Shown here in pieces: positions 38,149 to 47,671 of a stretch of DNA of 64,000 nt. The notes below the pieces were generated by a model that searched no databases, was not told where the DNA came from, and was given only the letters and a program-made list of their open reading frames with translations. The DNA is from Bosea sp. PAMC 26642 (GTDB lineage Bacteria; Pseudomonadota; Alphaproteobacteria; Rhizobiales; Beijerinckiaceae). Position 1 is the stretch's first letter; every line of letters begins with the position of its first letter. The position numbers were made by a program, and so were the translations under genes. The stretch lies in the NCBI RefSeq assembly GCF_001562255.1, contig NZ_CP014301.1:2852001-2916000 (forward strand), in the 5' to 3' direction.

Positions 38149-39837
38149 ATGGATTACCAGGAAGGCGCAGGGCCGCTAGACCAAAGCGCCAGCCTTGGGG
38201 GGCCATCCGTGACAGCCAGCGCCTACGACACCGATCTCGACCGCAACCCGGCGAATTTCCAGCCGCTGACGCCGCTGCCCTTTCTGGAGCGCGCCGCGAG
38301 CGTCTTCCCCGAGCACATTGCCATCATCCACGGCCCGCTGCGCCGCAGCTATGCCGAGTTCTATGCCCGCTCGCGGCGCCTGGCCTCGGCGCTGGCGAAG
38401 CACGGCATCGGCAGGAACGACACCGTCGCCGCCATGCTGCCCAATACGCCGGCTATGCTCGAATGCCATTACGGCGTGCCGATGTGCGGCGCCGTGCTCA
38501 ACACGCTGAACACCAGGCTCGACGCGGCGATAATCGCCTTCTCGCTCGACCATGGGCAGGCCAAGGCCGTCATCATCGACCGCGAGTTCGCCAAGACGAT
38601 GCGCGAGGCGCTGGCGCTCTGCGAGGCCAGGCCCCTCGTCATCGATTACGACGACCCTGTCTATGACGGCCCCGGCGACCGCCTCGGCAACATCGAATAC
38701 GAGGATTTCATCGCTGGGGGAGATCCCGACTTCGCCTGGGCGATGCCCTCAGACGAATGGGACGCGATCGCGCTGAACTACACCTCCGGCACCACCGGCG
38801 ACCCCAAGGGCGTGGTCTATCACCATCGCGGCGCCAATCTGCTGGCGACCTCCAACGTCCTGACCGGCGGCATGGCGAGGCACCCGGTCTATCTCTGGAC
38901 GCTGCCGATGTTCCACTGCAATGGCTGGTGCTTCCCCTGGACGATCTCGCTGCTGGCGGGCACCCATGTCTGCCTGCGCCAGGTCCGGGCCGGGGCGATG
39001 TACGACGCGCTCGCCGACCATGGCGTCACGCATATGTGCGGTGCGCCGATCGTGATGTCGACGCTGCTCAACGCGACTGCCGGGGAAAAGCGCGACTTCA
39101 ACCAGAAAGTCGCCTTCTTCACCGCCGCCGCCCCGCCGCCCGAGGCCGTGCTCGGCGCGATGAAGCAGGCCGGCTTCGAGGTGACGCATCTCTACGGCCT
39201 GACCGAAGTTTACGGACCCGCCGTCGTCAACGAATGGAACCGCGACTGGGACGCGCTGCCGCCCCCCGAGCAGGCCGCGCTGAAGGCCCGCCAGGGCGTG
39301 CGCTACCCGGCGCTCGAAGGGCTCGACGTGATTGACCCCGACACGATGCAACCCGTCCCCCGCGACGGCGCCACGCTCGGCGAGGTGATGATGCGCGGCA
39401 ATGTCGTGATGAAGGGCTATCTGGGGAACCCGAAATCGACGAAAGCCGCCTTCGAGGGCGGCTGGTTCCACACCGGCGATCTCGGCGTGCGCTATCCCGA
39501 CGGCTACATCCAGCTCAAGGACCGCTCCAAGGACATCATCATCTCGGGCGGCGAGAACATCTCCTCGATCGAGGTCGAGGACGCGCTCTACAAGCATCCG
39601 GCCGTGCAGGCCGCCGCCGTGGTCGCGAAACCCGACGAGAAATGGGGCGAAACCCCTTGCGCCTTCATCGAGCTCAAGCCCGGAAAGACGGCGACGGAGG
39701 AAGAGATCATCGCCTGGTGCAAGGGCCTGCTGGCCTCGTTCAAATGCCCGCGCACGGTGGTCTTCACCGAGGTGCCGAAAACCTCGACGGGGAAGATCCA
39801 GAAGTTCAGGCTGCGGGAGATGGCGCGGGGGTTGTGA
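38149..39837 (+). CDS. Acyl-CoA synthetase (AMP-forming), medium-chain type
   Basis: A 562-aa ANL enzyme with LNYTSGTTGDPKGVVYHHRG, LYGLTEVYGP, the hinge LKDRSKDIIISGGENISSIEVED and catalytic Lys in KTSTGKIQKFRLRE. Overall it matches the AlkK/DmdB-like branch activating medium-chain or substituted acids. The ATG at 38149 directly follows AAAAAAGG; GTG 38209 (TASAYDTD), behind a G-run, may be the true start. Confidence 0.9.
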   Translation: MDYQEGAGPLDQSASLGGPSVTASAYDTDLDRNPANFQPLTPLPFLERAASVFPEHIAIIHGPLRRSYAEFYARSRRLASALAKHGIGRNDTVAAMLPNTPAMLECHYGVPMCGAVLNTLNTRLDAAIIAFSLDHGQAKAVIIDREFAKTMREALALCEARPLVIDYDDPVYDGPGDRLGNIEYEDFIAGGDPDFAWAMPSDEWDAIALNYTSGTTGDPKGVVYHHRGANLLATSNVLTGGMARHPVYLWTLPMFHCNGWCFPWTISLLAGTHVCLRQVRAGAMYDALADHGVTHMCGAPIVMSTLLNATAGEKRDFNQKVAFFTAAAPPPEAVLGAMKQAGFEVTHLYGLTEVYGPAVVNEWNRDWDALPPPEQAALKARQGVRYPALEGLDVIDPDTMQPVPRDGATLGEVMMRGNVVMKGYLGNPKSTKAAFEGGWFHTGDLGVRYPDGYIQLKDRSKDIIISGGENISSIEVEDALYKHPAVQAAAVVAKPDEKWGETPCAFIELKPGKTATEEEIIAWCKGLLASFKCPRTVVFTEVPKTSTGKIQKFRLREMARGL

Positions 39838-39849
39838 GCGGGATCGAGA

Positions 39850-39873
39850 TTCGGCTCGGGGTGAGGAGCCGAA
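39850..39873. terminator. Hairpin after the acyl-CoA synthetase
   Basis: TTCGGCTC (39850-39857) and GAGCCGAA (39866-39873) form an 8-bp perfect stem with an 8-nt loop, 13 bp after the stop. There is no T-run. It marks the junction to the accessory island. Confidence 0.4.
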
Positions 39874-39968
39874 GTTAAGCCACTTCAAGATCTGCAGAAG
39901 CGGTTAGGCTTTAGCCGTGCGTTTGGAGAAGTTCGCTTCAATACCTTTTGATTCCATTTTTCACAATC

Positions 39969-40973
39969 CTACTCCGTTTTGTCCGCTTCCCATCTCTTTA
40001 GTTGGTTTCCGTTCTCATTCCACCAGCGCTGTAATCTGAGAGCGGCTTCCAAAGCTTCTGCAACATCGTCCACTTGGTCAACAAACGCCCTCTGTGTCTC
40101 GAGGCGAGGGGTATCGATCACAATGCCTAGAGAGTGCCCGGCTCGCCGAAGATAAGCACCAGTGTCCACAAGGTTCTGAGGAGCGACAAGGGAGTCCACC
40201 ATTGCAGCGCGACCCGTCAACATGATCTTTACCGACGCGGAGCGTGCCGAACTATCCCAGCATTGTAGCGACATCCTGGGGCGCGCGACCTCTGCGTGCT
40301 GGACCAACGTTCGAGGGACATCGAAATAAACCGTCCGTGATGCGTCCGGCCTGACGCCATCAGCGTTAGGATTGTGCTTCATAGCCAGATCGGGAAAGCG
40401 ATCAACAATTAGCTGACGAATTCCCGCGAAGAAGTCGATCGCGCCAGCATTAGGCATTGGTTCATACGGCGCCTCGGCTTGCCGGATCGCCGATTCAAGA
40501 AGCACGCGATCATCACTGCCAACATGCTCTAGGAAATCCTCGTAGGCAATGCGGACATCGAACATCTTGCCGGACCGGCTGCTGGCCAGATAGCGTGCTG
40601 GCGCAAGAAGGACCGAATAGGCCTCGCGACCGGAGCCTCGATAGGCCGCAACGCTCCTTTGATAGCGTTGGGGCTGGCCATGTCCGTCTCTGGTGATACT
40701 GTAAGCAGCGTCTATCTTGTTCTCGATTAACAGTAACGGACCGCCTCGAAAATCCATTACGATATCGATAGAACCTGTTCCGGCGACGTGACGCACCTGC
40801 GCTTTTACATCGCAAACGCCAAGAATACCTTGGACACACGCCCCTCTCGAAAAATGAGCGGCGACCTCCGAGCGGGATCGAAGCAGCCTTACGAACAATG
40901 CGTCGGTGTCTCGCTCATAAGTTCGCAGAGCGGTCTTCAACCGACCGGAACCGCTAATGAACGACGCCTTCAT
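39969..40973 (-). CDS. PD-(D/E)XK nuclease-like protein, island operon gene 3
   Basis: A 334-aa protein. Residues about 65-110 give a PD-(D/E)XK core: Asp70 in GSIDIVMDF, Glu84-x-Lys86 in LLIENKIDA, then a Gln/Tyr-containing helix (GQPQRYQRSVAAYRG). The rest (about 165-330) resembles no family I can name. I start at ATG 40973 because it overlaps the stop of the upstream gene as ATGA; GTG 40988 is in frame. It probably cleaves DNA. Last of three coupled genes in a region less G+C-rich than its surroundings, suggesting horizontal gain. Confidence 0.72.
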   Translation of the reverse strand: MKASFISGSGRLKTALRTYERDTDALFVRLLRSRSEVAAHFSRGACVQGILGVCDVKAQVRHVAGTGSIDIVMDFRGGPLLLIENKIDAAYSITRDGHGQPQRYQRSVAAYRGSGREAYSVLLAPARYLASSRSGKMFDVRIAYEDFLEHVGSDDRVLLESAIRQAEAPYEPMPNAGAIDFFAGIRQLIVDRFPDLAMKHNPNADGVRPDASRTVYFDVPRTLVQHAEVARPRMSLQCWDSSARSASVKIMLTGRAAMVDSLVAPQNLVDTGAYLRRAGHSLGIVIDTPRLETQRAFVDQVDDVAEALEAALRLQRWWNENGNQLKRWEADKTE

Positions 40974-42280
40974 GACCAGTTTTCCCACTCTTTGCGCAAA
41001 TTGCGATGTACGACGCCAACCTGATCAGTTCGAAAGCTCGCCCAAGCCCGACCGATTGCAATAATACGAACCGTGTCGGCACGTAGGCGCTCGGGTAGCC
41101 CGCTAGGCCCATCGACATGCAGGGCCGCCTCGATCGCCGCAGCAACTGATCCCGGCGGCAAAAACGATTCCAAACGCCTATCTTCCAGCCCCGCCATTTG
41201 GGGATCGAGCACCACTTCTTCGCATGGGCGAAGGAGTACTTCCCGGCACGTTCCTGCAGTTACAGGAAGCCAAACGACATAGTTGTGCTCACCCTGATCG
41301 GGCTCCAACTCGGCGGGGAACCGTAGGCCAAAGGGCCCGTCGCTGCGCAGCGAAAGATTTCCCTCCATAAATGGCACGTTCACCCTATGCCATTTCCCAG
41401 CGAGCTCGATCTCGACCTCATCATACAGCTCATCGAGATACAGCCAAGGTTTACGGATATGCAGCGGCCCGTCCGGGCCGATCAACTCTAGCACACTGCG
41501 AATTTCGAATAGGGCTGCGGGAGAGTGACGGTCATCAGCTGGGCCAACGGCTAGACGCACCTCACGCAGAATCGTCAAGTCAACGGGGATAGATTGATTT
41601 GTAATATGGACAGTAACAATGCACTGCATCGTAATAGATTTAGGCTCAGTAAATAAGACAATGGATGGAATGAGAGGAAAATCTTCCACATGCTCCAACC
41701 AATTTGCCAGCGGACCTCTAAGCAGCGAACTTGATGACGGAAAGATCTGTTCTGCTGCGAGGTCATATCGTCCTGGGAGAACGGTCATGCACTCAATGTG
41801 CGCATGGAGCTTTTCGACACGTGCGACCTGACAAGCGAGAGTCTGAAGCGTCTCCGATAACATGCTCCAGAAGACATTTAGTTCCGGTTCGACTTCGCCT
41901 GCTCTAACCGCGTCATCAAGACTGGAGCCACGGAATGCCAGAAGCAAAATATCGTCCTCGGGTTCACAAATGGCGTTTGCAATTTTCTTAGCGTATTCTG
42001 CAATCTTGTTCGGCTTCTTGCATTGGCGAAGGTCCCTGCGGCGTTGAGCTGGATTTTCATGCTCATGCCAGATCTCACGACAGATTTCTGTAATACCTTT
42101 CCTACCTCGCCTATTGCCGTGTTCCGTTATAAGTTTATCCAGATTATATGCGGCGCGTTCGCATTCGCCGGACCTGAAATTGATCCTCTTCTGCGCAATA
42201 ACCTCACGTAGTCTTTTTGCTTCGCGCTCACGAGTTTCTTGAGTTTCGGGTCGATCAGGAAAATCGGCGCCATTCTTCAT
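40970..42280 (-). CDS. Unknown 436-aa protein, island operon gene 2
   Basis: I do not recognise this protein. The N-terminal 110 residues are charged and helical (REREAKRLREVIAQKRINF; EYAKKIANAICEPEDD); the middle is alpha/beta with hydrophobic strands (SIVLFTEPKSITMQCIVTVHI), and the C-terminal part is strand-rich (EVEIELAGKWHRVNVPF) with a short helical end. No transmembrane segment, Walker motif or nuclease motif is evident. The ATG at 42280 has AAGGAG six bases ahead, so the frame open to 42922 is an artefact. It overlaps both neighbours by ATGA, so all three products are likely made in fixed proportion. Confidence 0.7.
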   Translation of the reverse strand: MKNGADFPDRPETQETREREAKRLREVIAQKRINFRSGECERAAYNLDKLITEHGNRRGRKGITEICREIWHEHENPAQRRRDLRQCKKPNKIAEYAKKIANAICEPEDDILLLAFRGSSLDDAVRAGEVEPELNVFWSMLSETLQTLACQVARVEKLHAHIECMTVLPGRYDLAAEQIFPSSSSLLRGPLANWLEHVEDFPLIPSIVLFTEPKSITMQCIVTVHITNQSIPVDLTILREVRLAVGPADDRHSPAALFEIRSVLELIGPDGPLHIRKPWLYLDELYDEVEIELAGKWHRVNVPFMEGNLSLRSDGPFGLRFPAELEPDQGEHNYVVWLPVTAGTCREVLLRPCEEVVLDPQMAGLEDRRLESFLPPGSVAAAIEAALHVDGPSGLPERLRADTVRIIAIGRAWASFRTDQVGVVHRNLRKEWENWS

Positions 42281-42609
42281 ATTGCGCTCCTTTTGGCGCG
42301 CGTGGCATACTGGCGCCGATATCGCCTTCCCGCTCGTCCCACAGGACGCAGGACTGTAACGACTCCCTCTCGACCCAAGACGGCGGCAAGCGCCCGAACT
42401 CGCTTGACTGCATCCGGGTCGAAACCTTCGGCAATGAGCATCATTGCAGTGTCGCCGCTCATGCGTATCGTCACAGCGCCTTCTCCGGCATGATGCGCGA
42501 TGTCGCCATGTTCGATGAGAAGGGAAGCCAGATTCAACGGGATGCTTCGTGCACCACAGCGTCGAAGGGCATGTCGGGTAAATTGGGGATTTGGATTTGC
42601 GAGGTTCAC
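42277..42609 (-). CDS. Small DUF4258-like protein, island operon gene 1
   Basis: A 110-aa basic protein. The stretch FTRHALRRCGARSIPLNLASLLIEHGD resembles the HA..R...R.I....V...G start of DUF4258 proteins, and VVTVLRP near the end fits their last strand; DUF4258 is related to the RelE/barnase-like RNase folds of toxins. This is a pattern resemblance only. The start is GTG 42609, with AAGGAG seven bases upstream; the ATG at 42639 has no SD. It heads the operon. Confidence 0.6.
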   Translation of the reverse strand: MNLANPNPQFTRHALRRCGARSIPLNLASLLIEHGDIAHHAGEGAVTIRMSGDTAMMLIAEGFDPDAVKRVRALAAVLGREGVVTVLRPVGRAGRRYRRQYATRAKRSAI

Positions 42610-42721
42610 GGTGTGTCTCCTTGCTGACCCCTTGATCATCGCACGTGCTGTGACGCTCGTTCTTCAGAAATAGTAATTTACCTTGTCTTTTTTTCGGAAG
42701 TAAAAATTGTAATTTTAGCCC

Positions 42722-42814
42722 ATGAAAGATAGCAAAAAGGCCGCGACATTTCGGCTTGAAGCGAGGCTGGAAGCTGAACTGGCCCTTCGCGATACGGAGA
42801 TTTTCTCCGCGTAG
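42722..42814 (+). pseudogene. Possible truncated ribbon-helix-helix (CopG-like) gene
   Basis: A 30-codon frame beginning MKDSKKAATFRLEARLEAEL looks like the start of a CopG/Arc-type antitoxin or regulator, then ends at TAG after a short unrelated tail. It lies divergently upstream of the island operon. The 329-bp gap it sits in (42610-42938) is A+T-rich near 42660-42720 (probable operon promoter) and shows nothing else. Confidence 0.35.
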
Positions 42815-42938
42815 CCATGTCAAACTCCCCGGACCTCTCCACCGTCTCACCCCATACGAAAAACCGGCCCCTCTCGGGACCGGCCGATTCTCACGAAACG
42901 CAATGGAAAATCCGGGCCGCATCAGCCCGGTGACGCCC

Positions 42939-43127
42939 TCAATGCAAGGTCTGGCCGGGTACGGCCTGCCTCACCCTCTCGATCTCCTCCTTCAGCAGCA
43001 GCTTCTTTCGCTTCATCTCGACCACGTTCAGATCGTCCGATGAGGGGCTGGCCACGGCCTGGGCAATGGCTGCCTCGAGTTGGCGGTGTTTGCGTTCGAG
43101 TTCGACGAGATGGGTCTGCAGCGACAT
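42939..43127 (-). CDS. DUF465/YdcH-family protein (leftward)
   Basis: A 62-aa coiled-coil protein of the YdcH/DUF465 family: LVELERKHRQLEAAIAQAV...DLNVVEMKRKKLLLKEEIERVR. The repeated KRKKLLLKEEI is the family signature. Role unknown. GGAGGA precedes ATG 43127; the frame open to 43229 is extension. A second DUF465 gene lies divergently at 43341. Confidence 0.88.
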   Translation of the reverse strand: MSLQTHLVELERKHRQLEAAIAQAVASPSSDDLNVVEMKRKKLLLKEEIERVRQAVPGQTLH

Positions 43128-43340
43128 CTGGATCCTCCTGATGATCGGTTGACGGGGACAAGTCTGACACAGAGCCGGCTTCACGTCTGCGGGGCAGTCT
43201 CGCGCCGCACCATGACTTTCCGTGATCATGAACGAGCCCTCGTCGAGAAGACGCGAATATGACGCGTCGCGTTTACGCAGGACACTCCGCGCTCTTGCGG
43301 GGCGCCCGGCGTCTCAGCATAGTCATGATCAATCGCGGCG

Positions 43341-43574
43341 ATGATGAGATGGCTTATGGGATTCGAGCTCAGCGTGGAGGAGGTGGAAGCCTTCACGACG
43401 GAACTGGCACGATTGCGCGAGGAACATCGCGATCTCGACAGCGCCATCGACGCGCTGGAACGCGTCGGCGCGATCAACCAGATCCAGGTCCAGCGCCTGA
43501 AGAAGCGGAAGCTCTACCTCAAGGACCGCATCGCCCAGATCGAGGACGCACTGACGCCCGATATCATCGCGTAA
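43341..43574 (+). CDS. DUF465/YdcH-family protein (rightward)
   Basis: A 77-aa DUF465 protein: VEEVEAFTTELARLREEHRDLDSAIDALE...QIQVQRLKKRKLYLKDRIAQIED, matching the neighbouring paralogue in the KKRKL.LKD.I block. The start may be ATG 43341 or ATG 43356 (MGFELSVEEV); SD evidence is weak for both. It precedes purE by 92 bp. Confidence 0.85.
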   Translation: MMRWLMGFELSVEEVEAFTTELARLREEHRDLDSAIDALERVGAINQIQVQRLKKRKLYLKDRIAQIEDALTPDIIA

Positions 43575-43666
43575 GCGCGAAAATCCCGATTGCCCGCTTG
43601 CTTCCGCAGCGTTGCGCGGTCTAGATCGCGCGCTTCCTCTCCCGAGCCGCGGAAGCGATCCGTCTT

Positions 43667-44167
43667 ATGGCCACCTCTCCCCCGCCCGTCGCCATCATCA
43701 TGGGCAGCCAGTCCGACTGGGCGACGATGCGCCATGCCGCCGAGACGCTCGACGCTCTCGAAATCGCCTATGACGCGCGCATCGTCTCGGCGCACCGCAC
43801 GCCCGATCGCATGGTCGCTTTCGCCAAGGGCGCCAAAGCGGACGGCTTCAAGGTGGTGATTGCCGGCGCGGGCGGCGCGGCCCATCTGCCGGGCATGACC
43901 GCCTCGCTGACCCCCCTGCCCGTCTTCGGTGTCCCGGTCGAATCCAAGGCCCTGTCTGGCCAGGACAGCCTGCTCTCGATCGTTCAGATGCCGGCCGGCA
44001 TTCCGGTCGGCACGCTTGCCATCGGCAAAGCCGGTGCGGTCAATGCCGCGCTCCTGGCAGCCGCCGTGCTGGCGCTCGGCGACGAGGCGCTGGCCTGGCG
44101 CCTCGATGCCTGGCGCGCCCGCCAGAGTGCCGCGATCGCGGATCGGCCCAGCAGGGACGAGGCATGA
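43667..44167 (+). CDS. purE: N5-CAIR mutase
   Basis: PurE moves the carboxyl group of N5-CAIR to give CAIR in purine synthesis. The 166-aa class I protein has [28 protein letters not shown] and [17 protein letters not shown]...[40 protein letters not shown]. It overlaps purK by 4 bp (ATGA). Confidence 0.97.
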   Translation: MATSPPPVAIIMGSQSDWATMRHAAETLDALEIAYDARIVSAHRTPDRMVAFAKGAKADGFKVVIAGAGGAAHLPGMTASLTPLPVFGVPVESKALSGQDSLLSIVQMPAGIPVGTLAIGKAGAVNAALLAAAVLALGDEALAWRLDAWRARQSAAIADRPSRDEA

Positions 44168-45264
44168 GCGCGGACGACTTCCCCGGCTTGAGCCCCGGCG
44201 CGATACTCGGCATCCTGGGCGGCGGGCAGCTTGCCCGAATGCTGGCGCTGGCCGCCGCCGATCTCGGCGTTCGCGTCCATATCTTCTGCCCCGACCCTGA
44301 AAGCCCCGCCTTCGACGTCTCCGCCGCACAGACCATCGCCGATTACGACGACGAAGCTGCGCTCGCCGGTTTCGCCGATGCCGTCGATGTCGTAACCTAC
44401 GAATTCGAGAACGTTCCGGCCTCGACCGCGGCCTTCCTCGCCGCGCGCACGACATTGCGCCCGGGCGCCCGCGCTTTGGCGGTGACGCAGGACCGGTTCA
44501 GCGAAAAGACCTTCATCGCCGGTCTGGGCCTGGAGGTCGCGCCATTCCGCGCCGTTGATTCGCTTGCAGATCTCGAAGTTGCCGTGGCCGAACTCGGCCG
44601 ACCCTCGGTCCTGAAGACGCGCCGCTTCGGCTATGACGGCAAGGGCCAGGTCAAGCTCGCGCCGGACAGCGACATCGCGCGGGCCTATGAGGAGATCGGC
44701 CGTTCTCCGGCGATCCTGGAAGGCTTCGTGCCGTTTTCGCGCGAGGTCTCGGTCGTCGCCGCACGCGGAAAGGACGGCGCCTTTGCCGCCTTCGATCTGT
44801 GCGAGAACGAGCACCGCGACCATATCCTGGCCTTCACGCGTGTCCCGGCCCGCGTCTCGCCGGCAGCAAGCGGGGCCGCCATCGAGGCAGCGCGGCAGAT
44901 TGGCGCGGCACTCGGCTATGTCGGCGTCTTCGCAGTCGAACTGTTCGTGGTCGGCGAGGGCGACAGCGAGCGCATCGTCGTCAACGAAATCGCCCCGCGC
45001 GTCCACAACTCGGGACACTGGACCAGCGAAGGCGCGCAGACCTCGCAATTCCATCAGCACGTCCGCGCCGTTTGCGGCTTTCCGCTCGGCTCGCCCGAGC
45101 GGCGCGGTCGTGTCGAGATGGAAAACCTGATCGGCGATGCGGCCCTGCGCTGGCGCGAGCTGCTGGCAGAACCCGGCGCCCACCTGCATCTCTACGGCAA
45201 GCGCGAGGCCCGGCCCGGCCGCAAGATGGGCCATGTCACGCGAGTTTGGCCCGAGCAGGGCTGA
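44164..45264 (+). CDS. purK: N5-CAIR synthetase
   Basis: PurK makes N5-CAIR from AIR, bicarbonate and ATP. The 366-aa ATP-grasp protein has [47 protein letters not shown] and [18 protein letters not shown]. It is coupled to purE and ends with a small basic tail. Confidence 0.97.
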   Translation: MSADDFPGLSPGAILGILGGGQLARMLALAAADLGVRVHIFCPDPESPAFDVSAAQTIADYDDEAALAGFADAVDVVTYEFENVPASTAAFLAARTTLRPGARALAVTQDRFSEKTFIAGLGLEVAPFRAVDSLADLEVAVAELGRPSVLKTRRFGYDGKGQVKLAPDSDIARAYEEIGRSPAILEGFVPFSREVSVVAARGKDGAFAAFDLCENEHRDHILAFTRVPARVSPAASGAAIEAARQIGAALGYVGVFAVELFVVGEGDSERIVVNEIAPRVHNSGHWTSEGAQTSQFHQHVRAVCGFPLGSPERRGRVEMENLIGDAALRWRELLAEPGAHLHLYGKREARPGRKMGHVTRVWPEQG

Positions 45265-45323
45265 GGCTGTGGGCGAACTTTGGCGGGCACGTTGTTTTCA
45301 GCGATTTTCCACGCTTTCCGGCG

Positions 45324-45352
45324 TGGACAGCCAAAACAATTTCTGTTATCCG
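45324..45352 (+). promoter_or_regulatory. Candidate rpsU promoter
   Basis: TGGACA (45324-45329), a 17-nt spacer and TATCCG (45347-45352) lie about 80 bp before rpsU. The -35 is the same hexamer as in the trcR promoter. Confidence 0.45.
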
Positions 45353-45429
45353 CACGATCCTTCGAGCGATCTGCGTCGCAGTGTCGCTGACCGATTTTTT
45401 CGACCAACCCGCTAAAGACGGACACTCAC

Positions 45430-45666
45430 GTGCAGGTTCTCGTTCGCGACAACAATGTCGATCAGGCTCTCCGCGCTCTCAAGAAGAAGCTCCAGCGCGA
45501 GGGCGTTTTCCGCGAGATGAAGCTTCGGGGCCATTACGAGAAGCCCTCCGAGAAGCGGGCTCGCGAGCAGGCCGAGGCCGTGCGCCGCGCCCGCAAGCTG
45601 CAGCGCAAGAAGCTGCAGCGCGAAGGCCTGCTGCCGGCGCCCGTCGCCAAGCCCAAGCGCCCCTGA
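45430..45666 (+). CDS. rpsU: 30S ribosomal protein S21
   Basis: A 78-aa S21: GTG start, [45 protein letters not shown], then a Lys/Arg-rich tail somewhat longer than in E. coli, as usual in alphaproteobacteria. It is expressed from its own promoter. Confidence 0.96.
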   Translation: MQVLVRDNNVDQALRALKKKLQREGVFREMKLRGHYEKPSEKRAREQAEAVRRARKLQRKKLQREGLLPAPVAKPKRP

Positions 45667-45671
45667 TTACA

Positions 45672-45695
45672 CGCGGAAGCCCCTTGGGCTCCGCG
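45672..45695 (+). terminator. Hairpin after rpsU
   Basis: CGCGG-A-AGCCC-CTT-GGGCT-CCGCG forms a 10-bp stem with one bulged A, 5 bp after the stop. No T-run follows. A second hairpin (45735-45757, GGCGCTG/CAGCGCC with a T-rich loop) lies further on in the same gap. Confidence 0.45.
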
Positions 45696-45877
45696 AATCG
45701 ACGATAAGACCGACTGCGCCTGGAGCCCCCTCCGGGCGCTGTTGCTTTTTCAGCGCCATTAACCAAGTGTTGGCAGGATACAGGCGTTCTCAGCGGAGAC
45801 GCTTTCGGTCGGGGGAGCGCAATCACGTCGCGACGGCCACGGAGTCGCGCGACAGTCAAGGCACGGAACCACGACGC

Positions 45878-46771
45878 ATGATCCAGAGCATCAATCGCGG
45901 CACCCTGAACCGCGGCAAGACCCTGATCCGGAGCACGAGCCTGATCGCGGCGGCGAGCGCGGCGCTCCTTCTCGCGGGCTGCGATACGGTCCCCGGCGCA
46001 GCCTCGCAGCAGGGCGTAGCCGAGATCGACATGAACTCGGCAGCCGACGCCAGCGTCAATATCGGCTCGTTGAGCGAGGTGATCTCGCGCAATCCCAACG
46101 ACCCGAACGCCTACAACACGCGCGGCGCCGCTTATGCCCGCGTCGGCCGCTTCTCCGATGCCATCGCCGATTTCACCAAGGCGGTGCAGATCGATCCCAA
46201 TCTCGCCTCGGCCTATACCAACCGCGCGCTCGCCCTGCGCCAGAGTGGCCGCAACGATGCCGCGCTCGCAGACTTCAACCGCGCGACCACGGCCAATCCG
46301 AACTACGCACCGGCCTATGTCGGCCGCGCCAACCTGCTGCGCGCCCAGAACAACAGCCAGCAGGCTTTGGCCGACCTCAACACCGCGATCCGCCTCAACC
46401 CGGAATCGGCCGAGGCCTTCCATGCGCGCGGGCTGGTCTACCAGAAGGAAGGCCAGCATCGCTACGCGATCTCCGATTTCGACTCGGTGATCGACCGCAA
46501 TCCTTACACCGCCCCCCCTTACACCGCGCGCGGCCAGAGCCTGATCGCCGTCGGCAAGTTCGACGCTGCCATCGAGGACTTCACCGCCTCGCTCAACGTC
46601 GACAACCGCAACGCCGAGGCTTGGGCCGGGCGCGGCCTGGCGAGCGAAAAGCTCGGCAAGAAGAACGAGGCGATGGAGAACTACCAGCGCGCGCTTAGCA
46701 TCGACAGCAGCAACGCCACCGCCCGCGCCGGCCAGGGCCGTCTCGGCGGCGGCGGCCTCTTCCGCAGCTGA
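45878..46771 (+). CDS. TPR-repeat lipoprotein
   Basis: A 297-aa protein with a lipoprotein signal (ASAALLLAGCDTV, Cys at about 29) followed by about six tetratricopeptide repeats, e.g. PNAYNTRGAAYARVGRFSDAIADFTKAVQIDP. It is likely an outer-membrane-facing scaffold like NlpI. The start at ATG 45878 fits the signal peptide; the frame is open further upstream to 45767 without a good start. Confidence 0.87.
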   Translation: MIQSINRGTLNRGKTLIRSTSLIAAASAALLLAGCDTVPGAASQQGVAEIDMNSAADASVNIGSLSEVISRNPNDPNAYNTRGAAYARVGRFSDAIADFTKAVQIDPNLASAYTNRALALRQSGRNDAALADFNRATTANPNYAPAYVGRANLLRAQNNSQQALADLNTAIRLNPESAEAFHARGLVYQKEGQHRYAISDFDSVIDRNPYTAPPYTARGQSLIAVGKFDAAIEDFTASLNVDNRNAEAWAGRGLASEKLGKKNEAMENYQRALSIDSSNATARAGQGRLGGGGLFRS

Positions 46772-46783
46772 GCCGGTCCGCAC

Positions 46784-47632
46784 TCAGGGGCCGATCGTCA
46801 CGGCGTCCGAGCCCTGCAGCGTTCCATCCGCGACCTGCGCGAGGAAGCGCCTGATCTCGGGAACCGAACCGTGCGACGGCAGGTTCTCGTGATCGCCTGA
46901 CGGAAAACGGACGAAGCGCTTGGGCGGGTTCGCCAGACCGTAAAGCGCCTGCCCCTGCGCGAACGAAATGACGCGGTCGCGCTCGCCATGCAGCACCAGC
47001 AGCGGCGTCCGTACCTGGCTGATCACCGCATCCGAGCGGAACTGATCCTGCATCAGGAACGAGATCGGCACGAAAGGATAGACGCCTTGCGCGACGGCGA
47101 CGGTCGAAAGATAGGGGGCTTCGAGCACGACAGCTACGAGCGGGACTTCGGACGCGAGCTTCAGCACGACGCCGGTGCCGAGCGATTCGCCATAGCCGAT
47201 CAGAGTTGACGCGCCGAAGCGCGCCACGGCTGCGCCATAAGCGGCGCGCGCGTCGAGATGCAGGCCGGCCTCGGTCGGCGTTCCAGTCGAGCCGCCATAG
47301 CCGCGATAATTCACCGCGAACAGCCCCGTGCCGTCCTCCGTCAGCGCCTTGAAGCGCGCCTGCTGGACAGGTCTCGCGAAATTGCCGGCATTGCCATGGA
47401 AGAACAGCAGCACCGGCCTGCCGGCGCGCGGTGGCACGATCCAGGCGATCAGCCGCTCACCATCAGCCGCCGTCAGCGTGGTCTCCTCCAGCGCCGGCAG
47501 ATCGACCCCGGCCGTCTCGGCACGGACGGGATTGCGCGGATACATCAGTTCGCGCTGCTTGACGAAGAGCAGGCCGAGCATTGCAGCATAGACCGCTATA
47601 GCGGAAAAGAGCAGACGGCCGATCCATTTCAT
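46784..47632 (-). CDS. Alpha/beta hydrolase, membrane-anchored
   Basis: A 282-aa hydrolase with an N-terminal membrane segment (LLFSAIAVYAAMLGLLFV). The oxyanion region LLFFHGNAGNFA, nucleophile elbow GYGESLGTG (Ser), the Asp region HGERDRVISF and the His in GDHENLP form a complete triad. It resembles the ABHD13/YfhR-like group. Substrate unknown. Confidence 0.9.
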   Translation of the reverse strand: MKWIGRLLFSAIAVYAAMLGLLFVKQRELMYPRNPVRAETAGVDLPALEETTLTAADGERLIAWIVPPRAGRPVLLFFHGNAGNFARPVQQARFKALTEDGTGLFAVNYRGYGGSTGTPTEAGLHLDARAAYGAAVARFGASTLIGYGESLGTGVVLKLASEVPLVAVVLEAPYLSTVAVAQGVYPFVPISFLMQDQFRSDAVISQVRTPLLVLHGERDRVISFAQGQALYGLANPPKRFVRFPSGDHENLPSHGSVPEIRRFLAQVADGTLQGSDAVTIGP

Positions 47633-47671
47633 GGCTGACCCTCGCGCGTCAGAATGGCGAAGACGCGACGC

